Shown: positions 1-9,833, counted from the stretch's first letter. The stretch: DNA of 64,000 nucleotides from Domibacillus enclensis (GCF_900156125.1 NZ_FTLX01000001.1:248001-312000); one strand, 5' to 3'. Notes: a model not told the origin generated them from the letters alone. Made by a program: numbers and translations.

Positions 1-1028
<1,028 letters not shown>

Positions 1029-1062
1029 GCTGAATCCCTGGTTTAAGGGCTTGAACAGCGGA

Positions 1063-1096
1063 AAAAGCCGAACGCAGTCGTTCGGCTTTTCTTTTT
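1063..1096 (+). terminator. Rho-independent terminator of katG
   Basis: A perfect 12-bp stem (AAAAGCCGAACG, 1063-1074, with its complement 1079-1090) and a 4-nt loop run into a T-rich tract. Confidence 0.9.
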
Positions 1097-1116
1097 TTGA
1101 CCCGTATAAGCATTCA

Positions 1117-1350
1117 TTATTTGTTGGCAATCGAAGATAAATTCTCGTATTCTGATTTTTTTCCGCTGGTCTGATTCTGGCGTGCTTCCTTCATTCCTTT
1201 TTGAATCGATTGATTGAGGAGACTTTGAATACCCATCACAAACGCCATTTCCACCTTCGGGCTCAGCTTTCCTCCTGATTCTACGAGATCATTTAATTCT
1301 TCCAGCTTGTCAATCATAATGTCCCGTATGAATTCCACATCTTCTTTCAA
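1117..1350 (-). CDS. Small hypothetical protein, about 77 aa
   Basis: A short acidic, probably all-helical protein (KEDVEFIRDIMIDKLEEL at the N-terminus). I do not recognise the family. The TTG at 1350 is chosen because AGGCAGGGG lies 6-14 nt upstream; the frame stays open to an ATG at 1416 but without a comparable ribosome site. There are no membrane segments, signal peptide or cysteine motifs. It stands alone between the convergent katG end and the divergent flavin monooxygenase. Confidence 0.6.
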   Translation of the reverse strand: MKEDVEFIRDIMIDKLEELNDLVESGGKLSPKVEMAFVMGIQSLLNQSIQKGMKEARQNQTSGKKSEYENLSSIANK

Positions 1351-1525
1351 TGAATTCCCCTGCCTTTCTCTTAAAAATGAGTTTCTAATCATCCATTTTA
1401 TGCACTTCGCTGGCAATTATGCTGGTTTCTGTTGAACACTTTACTGCTGTCAGGCATTTAAGTTTGTTTCCGCTGGTTATACTGGTACGATAAAGAGGAT
1501 ATTTCACCAAGAAAGGATAATCTGA

Positions 1526-2527
1526 ATGACCAATATAAAGATTCCCGTTTCCGTTTTGAATTTAGCCCCTATTCGCAAAGGGCAGACGCCGTCCGAAGCC
1601 ATCGAGGCAATGATCGACCTGGCGCAGGCAACAGAAAAAATGGGCTACAGCCGCTACTGGATCGCCGAGCACCATAACACATCTACGCTCGTCAGCTCGG
1701 CGACATCGATCTTAATCAAGCATACATTGGAGCATACTGAACGGATCCGTGTCGGGTCTGGCGGAATTATGCTGCCGAACCATTCTCCGCTCGTTGTCGC
1801 CGAACAGTTCGGCACAATGGCGACCATCTACCCGGACCGTCTTGACCTCGGCCTTGGCCGCGCGCCGGGCACTGATATGAAAACGGCTGGCGCTCTCAGA
1901 CGTTCGCAGCATGATACAGTGTACACATTCCCGGATGACGTGAACACGCTGCTGACGTATTTCGGACCGAAAGAGCAGCAAGGCGCGGTCAAAGCTTATC
2001 CAGGCGTTGACACGAATATTCCCATTTATATACTCGGCTCTTCAACAGACTCAGCGTATTTAGCAGCGGAGCTTGGCCTGCCTTACGTGTTCGCCTCGCA
2101 TTTTGCACCGCGGCTGATGAGCGAAGCGATCACCATTTACCGGAATCACTTTAAGCCGTCACAATATTTAGATGCTCCTTACATGATCGTCTGCTTAAAC
2201 GTCATCGCGGCAGAAACGGATGAGGAAGCGCAATTTGAATCGACAACGATGCAGCAATTTTTCTTGAATGTCGTGCGCGGCTCACAAACACCGCTCAGCC
2301 CGCCAGTTGAAAATATGGATGAACTATGGAGTGAGGGAGAAAAAATGATGTCGTCCTCTATGACAAGCGTGACACTGATGGGAAGCAAGCAAACCGTCAA
2401 GGAACAGCTGATCCGCTTCCAGGAAGCATACAATGTTGACGAAATCATGGCCGTATCATATATGTACGATCAGGAAAAACAAAAACGGTCGTATGACATT
2501 TTTAAGGAAATCGTAGATGGAAAATAA
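1526..2527 (+). CDS. LLM-class flavin-dependent oxidoreductase (luciferase-like)
   Basis: 333 aa, full length for the single-component group of bacterial-luciferase-like monooxygenases, which use FMN or F420 in a TIM barrel. Typical features are the N-terminal strand, [12 protein letters not shown] (about residues 40-51), [19 protein letters not shown] (about 80-98) and [12 protein letters not shown]. The start follows AAGAAAGGA by about 9 nt. The natural substrate cannot be read from the sequence. It is monocistronic, with a terminator directly downstream. Confidence 0.9.
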   Translation: MTNIKIPVSVLNLAPIRKGQTPSEAIEAMIDLAQATEKMGYSRYWIAEHHNTSTLVSSATSILIKHTLEHTERIRVGSGGIMLPNHSPLVVAEQFGTMATIYPDRLDLGLGRAPGTDMKTAGALRRSQHDTVYTFPDDVNTLLTYFGPKEQQGAVKAYPGVDTNIPIYILGSSTDSAYLAAELGLPYVFASHFAPRLMSEAITIYRNHFKPSQYLDAPYMIVCLNVIAAETDEEAQFESTTMQQFFLNVVRGSQTPLSPPVENMDELWSEGEKMMSSSMTSVTLMGSKQTVKEQLIRFQEAYNVDEIMAVSYMYDQEKQKRSYDIFKEIVDGK

Positions 2528-2532
2528 CGATC

Positions 2533-2573
2533 AAAAAAGCAAGCCTGCTGTTGTAAACAGGTTTGCTTTTTTT
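2533..2573. terminator. Bidirectional terminator between convergent genes
   Basis: AAAAAAGCAAGCCTG pairs (with G-T pairs) with CAGGTTTGCTTTTTT around a 10-nt loop. There is a T-run on both strands, serving the flavin monooxygenase and selO. Confidence 0.8.
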
Positions 2574-2586
2574 GTTTTAATGAAAA

Positions 2587-4059
2587 TCACGTTCCACAAA
2601 ATGTCCGGTACGGCTTGAGCGTTTTCGGCGGCAAAGACGTGTATGCTTCCTGTTCCGGTGAATAAGCAAACGGGTCAGCAAGCACAGCCAGAAGTTGCTC
2701 CATCACTTGCATATCCCCCCGCTCCACTGCCGCCTCCAGCGCTTCCTCCACTCGGTGATTTCGCGGAATAACCGATGGATTTGTTTGTTTCATTAATGCA
2801 GTGGATGCTTCTACTGACTGGTTTTTGACCCTTCTTACCAGCCAGCGCTCATGCCACTTTTGAAAAGCAGACACGGAAAAAAGCGCCAGTTCTTTCAGCT
2901 CCCCGATCGTAAGAGCCCGGAATGTATTCGTGTAGTCCGCTTTATGCTCCTTCATCAACTCTAGCAACTCTTGAAGAAGCTCTTCGTCGCCTTTTTCTTC
3001 TCCGGCAAGACCCAGCTTCGCCCGCATGCCGCGCTGCCAGGTTTCTTCATAAAGCGGACCAAATTCGGATAACACAGCTTGCGCCAACGGCACTGATTTT
3101 TCTTGATCGTCATGTATGAGCGGCAGAAGCGTTTCCGCAAACCGGGCAAGGTTCCAGCTGGCCATGACGGGCTGGTTTTCATACCGGTAACGGCCCTGGG
3201 CATCAATTGAGCTGAATACCGCCCCCGGATCATACGTGTCCATAAAAGCACACGGGCCGTAATCAATTGTTTCACCGCTGATCGTCATATTATCTGTGTT
3301 CATGACACCGTGAATAAAACCGACCAGCTGCCATTTGGCGACCAAAGCAGCCTGGTTGCGCATAACTTCGCGCAGGAAGGACAAATAGGGTTTCTCCTCG
3401 GCTTTAAGATGAGGAAAGTGGCGATTAATCGCATAATCCGCCAGTGCTTGAACGGATTCCACACCACCCGCCCCGATTGCGTATTGAAACGTGCCCACGC
3501 GCAAGTGACTGGCCGCCGTTCTTGTTAACACCGCTCCTGGCAACGCCGTTTCCCGATATACGTCTTCTCCGGTTGCCACTACAGCGAGGCTGCGGGAGGT
3601 CGGAATCCCCAGTGCATGCATCGCTTCACTGATGATGTACTCACGAAGCATCGGTCCCAGCGCTGCCCGGCCGTCACCGCCACGGGAATACGGTGTCCGT
3701 CCAGAACCCTTTAGCCCGATGTCCACTCGTTTCCCGTCTGAGGTCACATGTTCTCCCAGCAAAACAGCACGGCCGTCGCCAAGCATCGCCAAATGGCCGA
3801 ATTGATGGCCGGCATATGCCTGAGCAAGCGGAAAAGTGCCAGCAAGACGGGCACTGAACGAAAGTACGGCCGCTCCCTCCTCCCCTTTCAGTGCTTGTTT
3901 TTCCAATCCGAGCTCATCAGCCAGTTTTTCGTTTAAGGCAATAATCCGTGGAGAATCGACAGGATTCGGCTGCATTTCTGTGAAAAAAAGGTCCGGCAGG
4001 CGTGCGTAGCTGTTGTCAAAATGCCAGCCTGCTTCAGTAGATGGTTGGTTGTTTGTCAT
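2587..4059 (-). CDS. selO: Protein adenylyltransferase SelO (YdiU/UPF0061)
   Basis: 490 aa, the usual length of SelO pseudokinases, which transfer AMP from ATP to protein side chains. Visible motifs are [18 protein letters not shown] (about residues 115-132, nucleotide binding), HGVMNTDN (250-257) and DYGPC (266-270), the region of the catalytic and metal-binding Asn/Asp. The C-terminus is YRTFCGT, with a Cys where some homologues carry selenocysteine; the codon is an ordinary Cys codon. Family assignment is firm; substrates are unknown. Confidence 0.95.
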   Translation of the reverse strand: MTNNQPSTEAGWHFDNSYARLPDLFFTEMQPNPVDSPRIIALNEKLADELGLEKQALKGEEGAAVLSFSARLAGTFPLAQAYAGHQFGHLAMLGDGRAVLLGEHVTSDGKRVDIGLKGSGRTPYSRGGDGRAALGPMLREYIISEAMHALGIPTSRSLAVVATGEDVYRETALPGAVLTRTAASHLRVGTFQYAIGAGGVESVQALADYAINRHFPHLKAEEKPYLSFLREVMRNQAALVAKWQLVGFIHGVMNTDNMTISGETIDYGPCAFMDTYDPGAVFSSIDAQGRYRYENQPVMASWNLARFAETLLPLIHDDQEKSVPLAQAVLSEFGPLYEETWQRGMRAKLGLAGEEKGDEELLQELLELMKEHKADYTNTFRALTIGELKELALFSVSAFQKWHERWLVRRVKNQSVEASTALMKQTNPSVIPRNHRVEEALEAAVERGDMQVMEQLLAVLADPFAYSPEQEAYTSLPPKTLKPYRTFCGT

Positions 4060-4190
4060 CGAATCCCCTTTTCTGTTAAATGATTAGCTTCTTCCGGTCA
4101 TTATACTCCTTTTTCTATTGAATGTGTTGTATGTATGTCTCCCCTGATTTCCGTTAATGATAGGAACAGCTTTGAAAGGAGGAGAAGACA

Positions 4191-4619
4191 TTGCTGCGAT
4201 TACAAACCGAACTCGAAGGAAAAAGTGCTTGTTACGGTCATGTACGAGACACTTTTACATCGCTTGGCTATGACCTTGGTGGAAATTGGGACTATGACAA
4301 GGGCTGCTTTGACGCCATATTATGGAAGCAAGAAGGCGTCACGATTTATATACGGCTTCCCTTCCAGGTGATGAAAGGAGAGCTCGATCAGTACGATGCT
4401 ATGATCCAATTTCAATCACCCTTTGTGATCAAGCACGTGATCAACATCGGGCTTGAAGCAGATGAGCATTCGCTGCTCACGGCATCTGGGCTTAATCAAT
4501 TCCAGGACCCGGTCGATCCGGATGATAAAATTGAAAACAAAAATAAATGGGAGCTTGCTGGAGAAAAAGCGGTGCAAAAAGTGATTCAGTCTGTACACGG
4601 CGCTTTAATCGCAAGCTAA
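4191..4619 (+). CDS. yugN: YugN-like family protein
   Basis: 142 aa, about the size of B. subtilis YugN, a small Bacillaceae protein of unknown function. Starts at TTG 4191, 6 nt after a strong AAAGGAGGAG. The sequence has the family's GYDLGGNWDYDKGCFD and YIRLPFQVMKGELD segments and no membrane spans. Assigned from remembered family sequence. Confidence 0.8.
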   Translation: MLRLQTELEGKSACYGHVRDTFTSLGYDLGGNWDYDKGCFDAILWKQEGVTIYIRLPFQVMKGELDQYDAMIQFQSPFVIKHVINIGLEADEHSLLTASGLNQFQDPVDPDDKIENKNKWELAGEKAVQKVIQSVHGALIAS

Positions 4620-4621
4620 AA

Positions 4622-4660
4622 AAAGCCCCGCCAGCTTTGCACTGGCGGGGCTTTCCTTTT
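4622..4660. terminator. Bidirectional terminator between yugN and sstT
   Basis: A perfect 13-bp stem (AAAGCCCCGCCAG, 4622-4634, with 4642-4654) and a 7-nt loop lie between convergent genes, followed by T-rich sequence on the + strand. Confidence 0.9.
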
Positions 4661-5899
4661 TTATCCTGCTTTATGAATCTTAATGACCTTGCCCTCTTTG
4701 CGCCATTCTTTAAACTCCGCAGCTGCCGTGAACAAAGCATCGGTTGAGGAATTTAGCGCCGTTTCACATGAGTCCTGCAGTACGCCGATAATAAAGCCGA
4801 CGCCGACTACCTGCATCGCAATTTCATTCGGGATGCCGAACAAGCTCGCTGCAAGCGGAATGAGCAGCAATGAGCCGCCTGCCACCCCGGATGCACCGCA
4901 AGCGGCAACCGCTGACAGGACACTCAAAATGATCGCAGTCCATACATCCACTTCAATACCGAGCGTATGAACGGCCGCAAGCGTCAACACGGAGATCGTA
5001 ACCGCCGCACCGGCCATGTTGATCGTTGCCCCTAAAGGAATGGACACCGAATAGCTGTCCTTATCCAGCCCCAGGTTTTCGCACAGCTTCATATTCACCG
5101 GAATATTAGCCGCTGAGCTCCGTGTGAAAAACGCCGTTAAGCCGCTTTCTCTTAAGCATTTAAACACGAGCGGGTAAGGATTTTGACGGATCATTACGTA
5201 TACAATCAGCGGATTAACGACGAGCGCTACGAGCGCCATACAGCCAAGAAGAAGCGCCAGCAGCTGTCCGTATCCGAGCAGGGATTCAAGGCCGTTTGTT
5301 GTAATTGATTCAATGACCAGTCCCATGATGCCAAGCGGCGCCAGTTTGATCACCCAGGCGACCATTTTTGACACAGCGTCAGACAAGTTCGAAACAAGTG
5401 TTTTTGTCGTATCAGCCGCTCCCTTCAGCGCCAGGCCAAGCACAATCGCCCACGCTAAAATGCCGATATAATTCGCGTTCACAAGTGCATTAAATGGATT
5501 ATCGACGACATTCAGCAGCAGCGTTTTTAATACTTCTGTTACACCGCTTGGCGGCGCAACGCCTTCCGCACTGTCTGTGAGCGATAAACTGACAGGAAAA
5601 ACAAAGCTCATCACGACGGCTATTAAACCGGCTAAAAACGTCCCGAGCAAATAAAGCACCACGATCGTTTTCATATTCGTTTTCTGACCGCTTTTATGTG
5701 ACACAATCGCCGACAGCACCAGTACAAATACAAGAACAGGCGCTACAGCCTTTAGGGCACCAACAAACAGCGTTCCTAAAATCGAAAGCGGTGCCGCTAT
5801 ATCCGGAATTGTAACAGCCAGCAGAACGCCGATTACAAGCCCGATCAGAATCTGCTTGACCAAACTCACCCGGTCAATTTTCAGCAGTATATTTTTCAT
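4661..5899 (-). CDS. sstT: Serine/threonine:Na+ symporter SstT
   Basis: 412 aa, a multi-span dicarboxylate/amino acid:cation symporter. The N-terminus ([18 protein letters not shown]) and the serine-rich re-entrant motif region ([14 protein letters not shown], about residues 257-270) match the SstT branch, which imports serine and threonine with sodium. The conserved [10 protein letters not shown] segment of the transport core is present. It is monocistronic. The upstream 230 bp has two AACCTCAAAA-type repeats (about 5925 and 6062) that could be regulatory, but I see no named site. Confidence 0.93.
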   Translation of the reverse strand: MKNILLKIDRVSLVKQILIGLVIGVLLAVTIPDIAAPLSILGTLFVGALKAVAPVLVFVLVLSAIVSHKSGQKTNMKTIVVLYLLGTFLAGLIAVVMSFVFPVSLSLTDSAEGVAPPSGVTEVLKTLLLNVVDNPFNALVNANYIGILAWAIVLGLALKGAADTTKTLVSNLSDAVSKMVAWVIKLAPLGIMGLVIESITTNGLESLLGYGQLLALLLGCMALVALVVNPLIVYVMIRQNPYPLVFKCLRESGLTAFFTRSSAANIPVNMKLCENLGLDKDSYSVSIPLGATINMAGAAVTISVLTLAAVHTLGIEVDVWTAIILSVLSAVAACGASGVAGGSLLLIPLAASLFGIPNEIAMQVVGVGFIIGVLQDSCETALNSSTDALFTAAAEFKEWRKEGKVIKIHKAG

Positions 5900-6166
5900 G
5901 ATACATCCCCCATTACCTCAAAATAAAAATGTCTTTGTCGTATTCCACCTGAAAAAGACACCTGTCCATCTAATAAATAGTATTTTAAATAGTTTCGAGG
6001 TATATTACAATACTGATTCGATTATTTAAATATGTTGTAATAATTAGAACATTCTAACTAAATAACCTCAAAAATAGATGACAATCATTTTTATCTTCGG
6101 ATGCCGAGCAGACAATAGAAAATCTTTTGACGTTTAAATGTACGCGTGACATGCACACAAAAATAA

Positions 6167-6189
6167 AAAAGGCGGTTAGCTTTCACCGC
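6167..6189 (-). terminator. gerD terminator overlapping its stop codon
   Basis: Stem AGGCGGT/ACCGCCT with the gerD TAA in the loop, followed on the minus strand by a T6 tract. Confidence 0.75.
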
Positions 6190-6775
6190 CTCCTCCACTC
6201 TTTTCTTCCTCCTGTTTGCCCGCTTCTTCCGCCGCTTTTAAAAGGGTTTCCTCCATTTTGGCTTTATATAAAGGACTTGATAATGTTTCATCCACTACCT
6301 TTTGCAAATGTTTTCGGAACTCCTGGCTTTTCATCGCTTCCTGCAGCGTTTTTTGCATTTTTGGGTCCTTCAGCACATCTATGAGCAGCGCTTGATAATC
6401 CGGATCCTCCATTAAGCTTTTTAACAGCTTTTCGTGCTCTTTTTGCATACTTTTTGCATAGCTTTCCGCAAATTTCGGGTCTTCAAATGCCTTTTTCCAA
6501 AATTCCTTTCCCTTCTCAGATGTCAGCGCCGTTTGAATCGTTTCGGTGACAGCCTGTTCATCCATCACAATCGCCTGCTTGATTTCCGGGTCCTTTATCG
6601 CTTCCTCCAGCGCCTTTTTGCCGTCATCGGTTTTCAATATATCGGTGACCATCTTCTTCGTTTCCTCATAATCCGCCTGGGCAGACGGTGTATCTCCGGA
6701 CGCGCAGCCGGAAATGAGCACACTCATACAGGACAACGACAGCAGTGTCAATAAGGTGTTTTTCTTCACAATCAT
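6176..6775 (-). CDS. gerD: Spore germination lipoprotein GerD
   Basis: 199 aa with a type II signal peptide and lipobox LISGC at about residues 20-24, then a long charged helical region with repeated KDPxxxxxL patterns and a Gly-rich tail (GGGGES), all typical of GerD. GerD forms a scaffold in the spore inner membrane that clusters nutrient germinant receptors. The start is an ATG after AAAGGAGCTGA; an in-frame GTG two codons later is possible. It is forespore-expressed in relatives; I could not identify a clear sigma-G promoter here. Confidence 0.9.
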   Translation of the reverse strand: MIVKKNTLLTLLSLSCMSVLISGCASGDTPSAQADYEETKKMVTDILKTDDGKKALEEAIKDPEIKQAIVMDEQAVTETIQTALTSEKGKEFWKKAFEDPKFAESYAKSMQKEHEKLLKSLMEDPDYQALLIDVLKDPKMQKTLQEAMKSQEFRKHLQKVVDETLSSPLYKAKMEETLLKAAEEAGKQEEEKSGGGGES

Positions 6776-6860
6776 TCAGCTCCTTTCCTCCTTTACTTTG
6801 TTCCTTTTAGTTTGAATGAGAAAGGAGATTTTATACGGAGAAAATGCTGGACTTTGGCTA

Positions 6861-6912
6861 AAAAGAAAAAACCCGTTTGATTGTGCGAAAAGGTTCAGAA
6901 CAACCAAACGGG
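6861..6912 (-). terminator. Orphan terminator next to the ackA remnant
   Basis: On the minus strand CCCGTTTG (6905-6912) pairs with CAAACGGG (6872-6879) and is followed by an uninterrupted T-rich tract (6861-6871). It lies 12 nt after the stop of the acetate-kinase remnant and looks like the original terminator of that lost gene. Confidence 0.8.
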
Positions 6913-6924
6913 AGGATGATATTT

Positions 6925-7015
6925 TTACACATCAGCCAAGCGAGAAACGTCACGCACAATCATGACTTCTTCGTTTATCGGTAAAGTCATTTGCTGATTA
7001 TGCACACTGAACTCT
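6925..7015 (-). pseudogene. Remnant of an acetate kinase 3' end
   Basis: Read on the minus strand this encodes LPINEEVMIVRDVSRLADV followed by a TAA stop. The end of AckA in this window is [19 protein letters not shown] plus stop. A 14-bp block CGAGAAACGTCACG is identical (6941-6954 and 19833-19846). Similarity fades upstream of about 7000 and no start or remaining kinase sequence is visible. It sits in a 383-bp stretch (6776-7158) with no other gene. It is either a displaced gene end at an attachment site or the last trace of a decayed paralogue. Confidence 0.8.
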
Positions 7016-7158
7016 CCCCCCCAATGTGCTGTGACGTTTCCTTAAATCAGGAAATAGACGAAAAATAAATCAAACTCCTTTATATCAGCAGCCATTTATT
7101 TCGCTTTTCTTGTTAACCCGTCAATATGTCATATCTGTTTCAGTTATTTCTTTTTACC

Positions 7159-7650
7159 TTAGCTTCCTGCAACAGCCTCAAATTCACCTGTTTCCGCATT
7201 GGCAATAAAACCATAAATAGACAACGTTTTTGGAATTAATGGGTGACTTTTAATCAAATCGATATTTTCCGTTATCATTTTATTCACATCTTGTTTTCCA
7301 GATAGCCAGCTTGATAGATTACTGCCGGCCGCATCAATATATTCAATTGTTTCGATCGTTTCTTTTGCAATACCTGCTTTCCGGATTTTAGAAAGAATCT
7401 CCTCTCCATTAATTGCATGTTCTTTGCTATCCTTCTCTCCGATAATATAAATTTCTTCTATATCTTCGGAGTAAACGGCCAAAATAATGTCTCTAATTGT
7501 ACAACCATAGGGCTGTGAAATGATCGTTCCAAAACTTGTTGTGATGATTAATTGTTCCGCTTTTTTATTTGTTATGACAGGTAATAACGGATGTGATTTT
7601 ACACTTAACCCTGTTAGAACTAAAGCCTTTTTCTCGTTTGTTTTCTGCAT
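7159..7650 (-). CDS. Beta-carbonic-anhydrase-like protein without zinc ligands
   Basis: 163 aa. It aligns along its length with short Bacillus beta-carbonic anhydrases: PYGCTIRDIILAVYSEDIEE (about residues 47-66), then IIGEKD, SWLSG and the ending LIKSHPLIPKTLSIYGFI. Where the family has CMDTRL this protein has LTGLSV (12-17), and where it has GHxDCG it has GEKDSK (71-76). The two Cys and one His zinc ligands and the Asp/Arg pair are therefore all lost. It starts 11 nt after the sbtA-like stop with its own GGAGGGG, so it is co-translated with the transporter. It resembles, from memory, the YbcF type that accompanies DabAB in B. subtilis. It is probably regulatory or structural rather than catalytic. 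Confidence 0.8.
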   Translation of the reverse strand: MQKTNEKKALVLTGLSVKSHPLLPVITNKKAEQLIITTSFGTIISQPYGCTIRDIILAVYSEDIEEIYIIGEKDSKEHAINGEEILSKIRKAGIAKETIETIEYIDAAGSNLSSWLSGKQDVNKMITENIDLIKSHPLIPKTLSIYGFIANAETGEFEAVAGS

Positions 7651-7661
7651 AAAAACCCCTC

Positions 7662-8669
7662 CTATTGAATCAATTGAGCCATTTCATAATAAACAGGTAT
7701 GCCGACAATAAGGTTGAATGGGAATGTCACTCCAAGAGCCAGCCCCAAGTAAACAGACGGATTCGCCTCCGGTACAGATGCTTTTAATGCTGCCGGAGCC
7801 GCAATATAGGAGGCACTTCCGGCTAAGACACCCATTAATGTCATACCGCCCAAAGACAGTCCTGCCAGGTGCCCCGTTACCACGCCTAAACTTCCAAATA
7901 AAACAGGCGTGATTAATCCAAAAAGAAGCAATTTGAAACCGTGCTTCCTTACTTCCGGCAACCGCTGGCCTGTCGTGATTCCCATACTCAGTAAGAACAA
8001 AATCAGCACGCTGCTATATAAATCCATAAACAGCGGTTTCACCATTGGCACAGCACGTTCTCCAAGAATCAAACCGATGAATAAACTGCCCAGCAGCAGC
8101 AAGATACTTTTTCCAAACAAGCTTTCTCTTAGCACTTCTTTATCAATGAGGCTTGCTGGCTTATAGACAAACCCTACGCTTCGCATCGAAAGAGCTGATT
8201 GATCTTTTTTATTCTCGATGATCTTTAATAATAGTAATGAAACTAAGATTGCGGGGCTTTCCATAATAACGACGAGAGCATTCATAAATCCCTCGTAGGA
8301 TACACCGTTTTTTTCGATGAAGGAGATGGCCGCTCCATAGGTGACAATGCTGACAGACCCGTACGTGGCCGCTAAGCCAATCGAATTTTGAAGGTCCATT
8401 TTCATAAGACGCGTAATAAAAATGGTGATAAACGGAATGACAATTCCTAAAAAGAGTGCACCCATGATTGGCTGCATAACGGATTCAATTGAATAATGAG
8501 ACAGCTCAATCCCGCCTTTTATCCCAATGGCGATTAAAAGGTAAATACTCAGCGCTTCGCTTAAGGCGCTTGGAAATTTTAAATCTGATTTCACTAAAGC
8601 GGCCACAATTCCTAACACAAAAAATAACACAACCGGCGACAACAAATTTTGTAAAATGATTTCTGACAT
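7662..8669 (-). CDS. SbtA-type sodium-dependent bicarbonate transporter
   Basis: 335 aa, about ten hydrophobic spans in two inverted halves. The N-terminus (LLSPVVLFFVLGIVAALVKSDLKFP) and the duplicated AIGIKGGIELS / SMGITTGQRLP type segments are those of the SbtA (DUF897) family, which imports bicarbonate with Na+. It is slightly shorter than cyanobacterial SbtA. No PII-like SbtB gene is present; the carbonic-anhydrase-like gene occupies that place. The start follows AGGAGGAAGGATT. The transcript enters through a terminator-like hairpin just before the SD. Confidence 0.88.
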   Translation of the reverse strand: MSEIILQNLLSPVVLFFVLGIVAALVKSDLKFPSALSEALSIYLLIAIGIKGGIELSHYSIESVMQPIMGALFLGIVIPFITIFITRLMKMDLQNSIGLAATYGSVSIVTYGAAISFIEKNGVSYEGFMNALVVIMESPAILVSLLLLKIIENKKDQSALSMRSVGFVYKPASLIDKEVLRESLFGKSILLLLGSLFIGLILGERAVPMVKPLFMDLYSSVLILFLLSMGITTGQRLPEVRKHGFKLLLFGLITPVLFGSLGVVTGHLAGLSLGGMTLMGVLAGSASYIAAPAALKASVPEANPSVYLGLALGVTFPFNLIVGIPVYYEMAQLIQ

Positions 8670-8701
8670 AATCCTTCCTCCTGATATCCTTCATTTTCCA
8701 C

Positions 8702-8766
8702 AAAAAAACCGGCAATTTCAGAATAACTGGCACTCACCCGCCATTCATTCTGAAAACTGCCGGTTT
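8702..8766 (-). promoter_or_regulatory. Terminator-like leader hairpin before sbtA-like gene
   Basis: On the minus strand an arm (8747-8766) and its complement (8706-8724) form a stem of about 19 bp with one bulge, closed by an inner TGGC/GCCA hairpin. A T7 run (8702-8708) follows, then the SD of the sbtA-like gene about 20 nt on. It may terminate mpsC transcripts, attenuate sbtA, or do both. Confidence 0.7.
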
Positions 8767-8821
8767 ATCTTCAACTGACCGTATGGCTTTTGAAGATCTC
8801 CCTTTTTCATCTATTGTCTTT

Positions 8822-9187
8822 TTATTCAAAATCTTTTTCGATATCTCTATCTAATTTAAACACCATCACCCGTTCCCCGCTCTGCGTGCTTATATCTGTG
8901 TGAAAGCTTTTCACTTTTTCACCCGTTATGGTAAAGATGATTTCTTTTAAGCCATTCATTCCTGATTCAATCAAATTAGACCGCATCCTTTTGATGGACA
9001 GCATGCCCTCTTTTGTTTCACAAAGGACATATTCAGCAGGCGTTAGAATCCCGCGTAACGTGACAATAATCATATCACGCAATATATCTGCTTTTACGGA
9101 CACGGAACCACGTCCAAGGAAATCTTTTTCCCATTGAGTTAACGCTTTGCTTATTTCTGCTTCAATAGATCCTTTAGATTTGTTCAT
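8822..9187 (-). CDS. MpsC/DUF2294 family protein
   Basis: 121 aa from the ATG at 9187, chosen because AAGGAGG lies 7 nt upstream (an ATG two codons earlier overlaps it). The sequence SKGSIEAEISKALTQWEKDFLGRG and the RGILTPAEYVLCETKEG segment place it in the Na+-translocating membrane-potential (MpsC, DUF2294) family, whose members occur with the MpsAB/DabAB bicarbonate pump in Staphylococcus and Bacillus. It is soluble; its biochemical role is not established. Next to an SbtA-type transporter it supports a role in inorganic-carbon supply. Confidence 0.85.
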   Translation of the reverse strand: MNKSKGSIEAEISKALTQWEKDFLGRGSVSVKADILRDMIIVTLRGILTPAEYVLCETKEGMLSIKRMRSNLIESGMNGLKEIIFTITGEKVKSFHTDISTQSGERVMVFKLDRDIEKDFE

Positions 9188-9204
9188 GACCATTCCTCCT
9201 TAAC

Positions 9205-9258
9205 AAAAAAATCGGTATATTCCCCAGCTAGTTTCCTAGTTAAGAAATATACCGATTT
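9205..9258 (-). promoter_or_regulatory. Attenuator-like leader hairpin before mpsC-like gene
   Basis: On the minus strand AAATCGGTATATTT (9245-9258) pairs with AATATACCGATTT (9209-9221). Between them is an inner CTAG-GAAA-CTAG hairpin with a GNRA loop. A T7 run follows, then AAGGAGG only 3-4 nt later. No gene ends just upstream, so this is a leader terminator and not the end of another transcript. Confidence 0.75.
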
Positions 9259-9282
9259 ATCTTATTTCTTTTCTTCTTATGA

Positions 9283-9310
9283 TGTATAGGTTACTTTTTC
9301 ATACAGTCAA
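9283..9310 (-). promoter_or_regulatory. Sigma-A promoter for the carbon cluster
   Basis: TTGACT (9305-9310) and TATACA (9283-9288) with a 16-nt spacer on the minus strand. Predicted transcript start is near 9276, giving a leader of about 90 nt that consists mostly of the terminator-like hairpin. Confidence 0.65.
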
Positions 9311-9474
9311 TATAGAAATAATTAACAGCACGCTAAAGCGTTTATTCAATCAGAAGTGAGAATAAAAATCTCTCGGTTATTTAGATTAATACTACTGTAA
9401 CTTTCAGCAAGGAGTATGTCAACATAAAAAATAAATCAAAAAAGATCTGGCACTGAATTTTTCATGCCGCTCTT

Positions 9475-9514
9475 TCATAGTGTGATCAAAAGTGTGTTCA
9501 GATCATCACTATGA
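9475..9514. repeat. Inverted repeat of unknown role
   Basis: TCATAGTGTGATC (9475-9487) is repeated inverted as GATCATCACTATGA (9501-9514) with one indel and a 13-nt loop, just beyond the recombinase remnant. It could be a terminator or a recombinase arm site. The rest of 9311-9566 shows no gene. Confidence 0.5.
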
Positions 9515-9566
9515 AGGTTGTCATGATTGAGCAGGTGAAACGGAGCGGTTTATCTCCCTTATTTCC

Positions 9567-9812
9567 TCACTGCCTTTTTAGCCTGCCTTTTTTATTTGTT
9601 CTTGTTTTGTAACCCTGCTTTTCATCTAAATGCTTAATGGGCGAAAACTGTTCATGCTGATTCTTTATAGTCAAGTCAAATACATGAGAATAAATCATTG
9701 TCGTTTGAATGTCACGATGTCCCAGAATCTTCTGGAGTACCCTCATTGAGCCTCCACGTTCAAGAAACAATTTAGACGCTGTATGTCTGAATAAATGAGA
9801 TTTGCGGAGGGC
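9567..9812 (-). pseudogene. C-terminal remnant of a tyrosine recombinase
   Basis: About 81 codons of a XerC/D-like integrase: the HLFRH box, ILGHRDIQTTMIYSHV with the catalytic Tyr, and the tail QFSPIKHLDEK. The N-terminal two thirds and the first catalytic Arg are missing; the sequence joins directly onto the terminator of the ABC-F gene. The tail closely resembles the recombinase at 18672-19676 (FSPIKHLNEK), so it is probably a relic of a related element. Confidence 0.85.
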
Positions 9813-9833
9813 GGAGCAAGGGGTTGGCTTAAA

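Noticed and set aside
2587-4059. SelO as a selenoprotein
   Set aside because: The position near the C-terminus is encoded by a normal Cys codon, and no SECIS-like need is seen.
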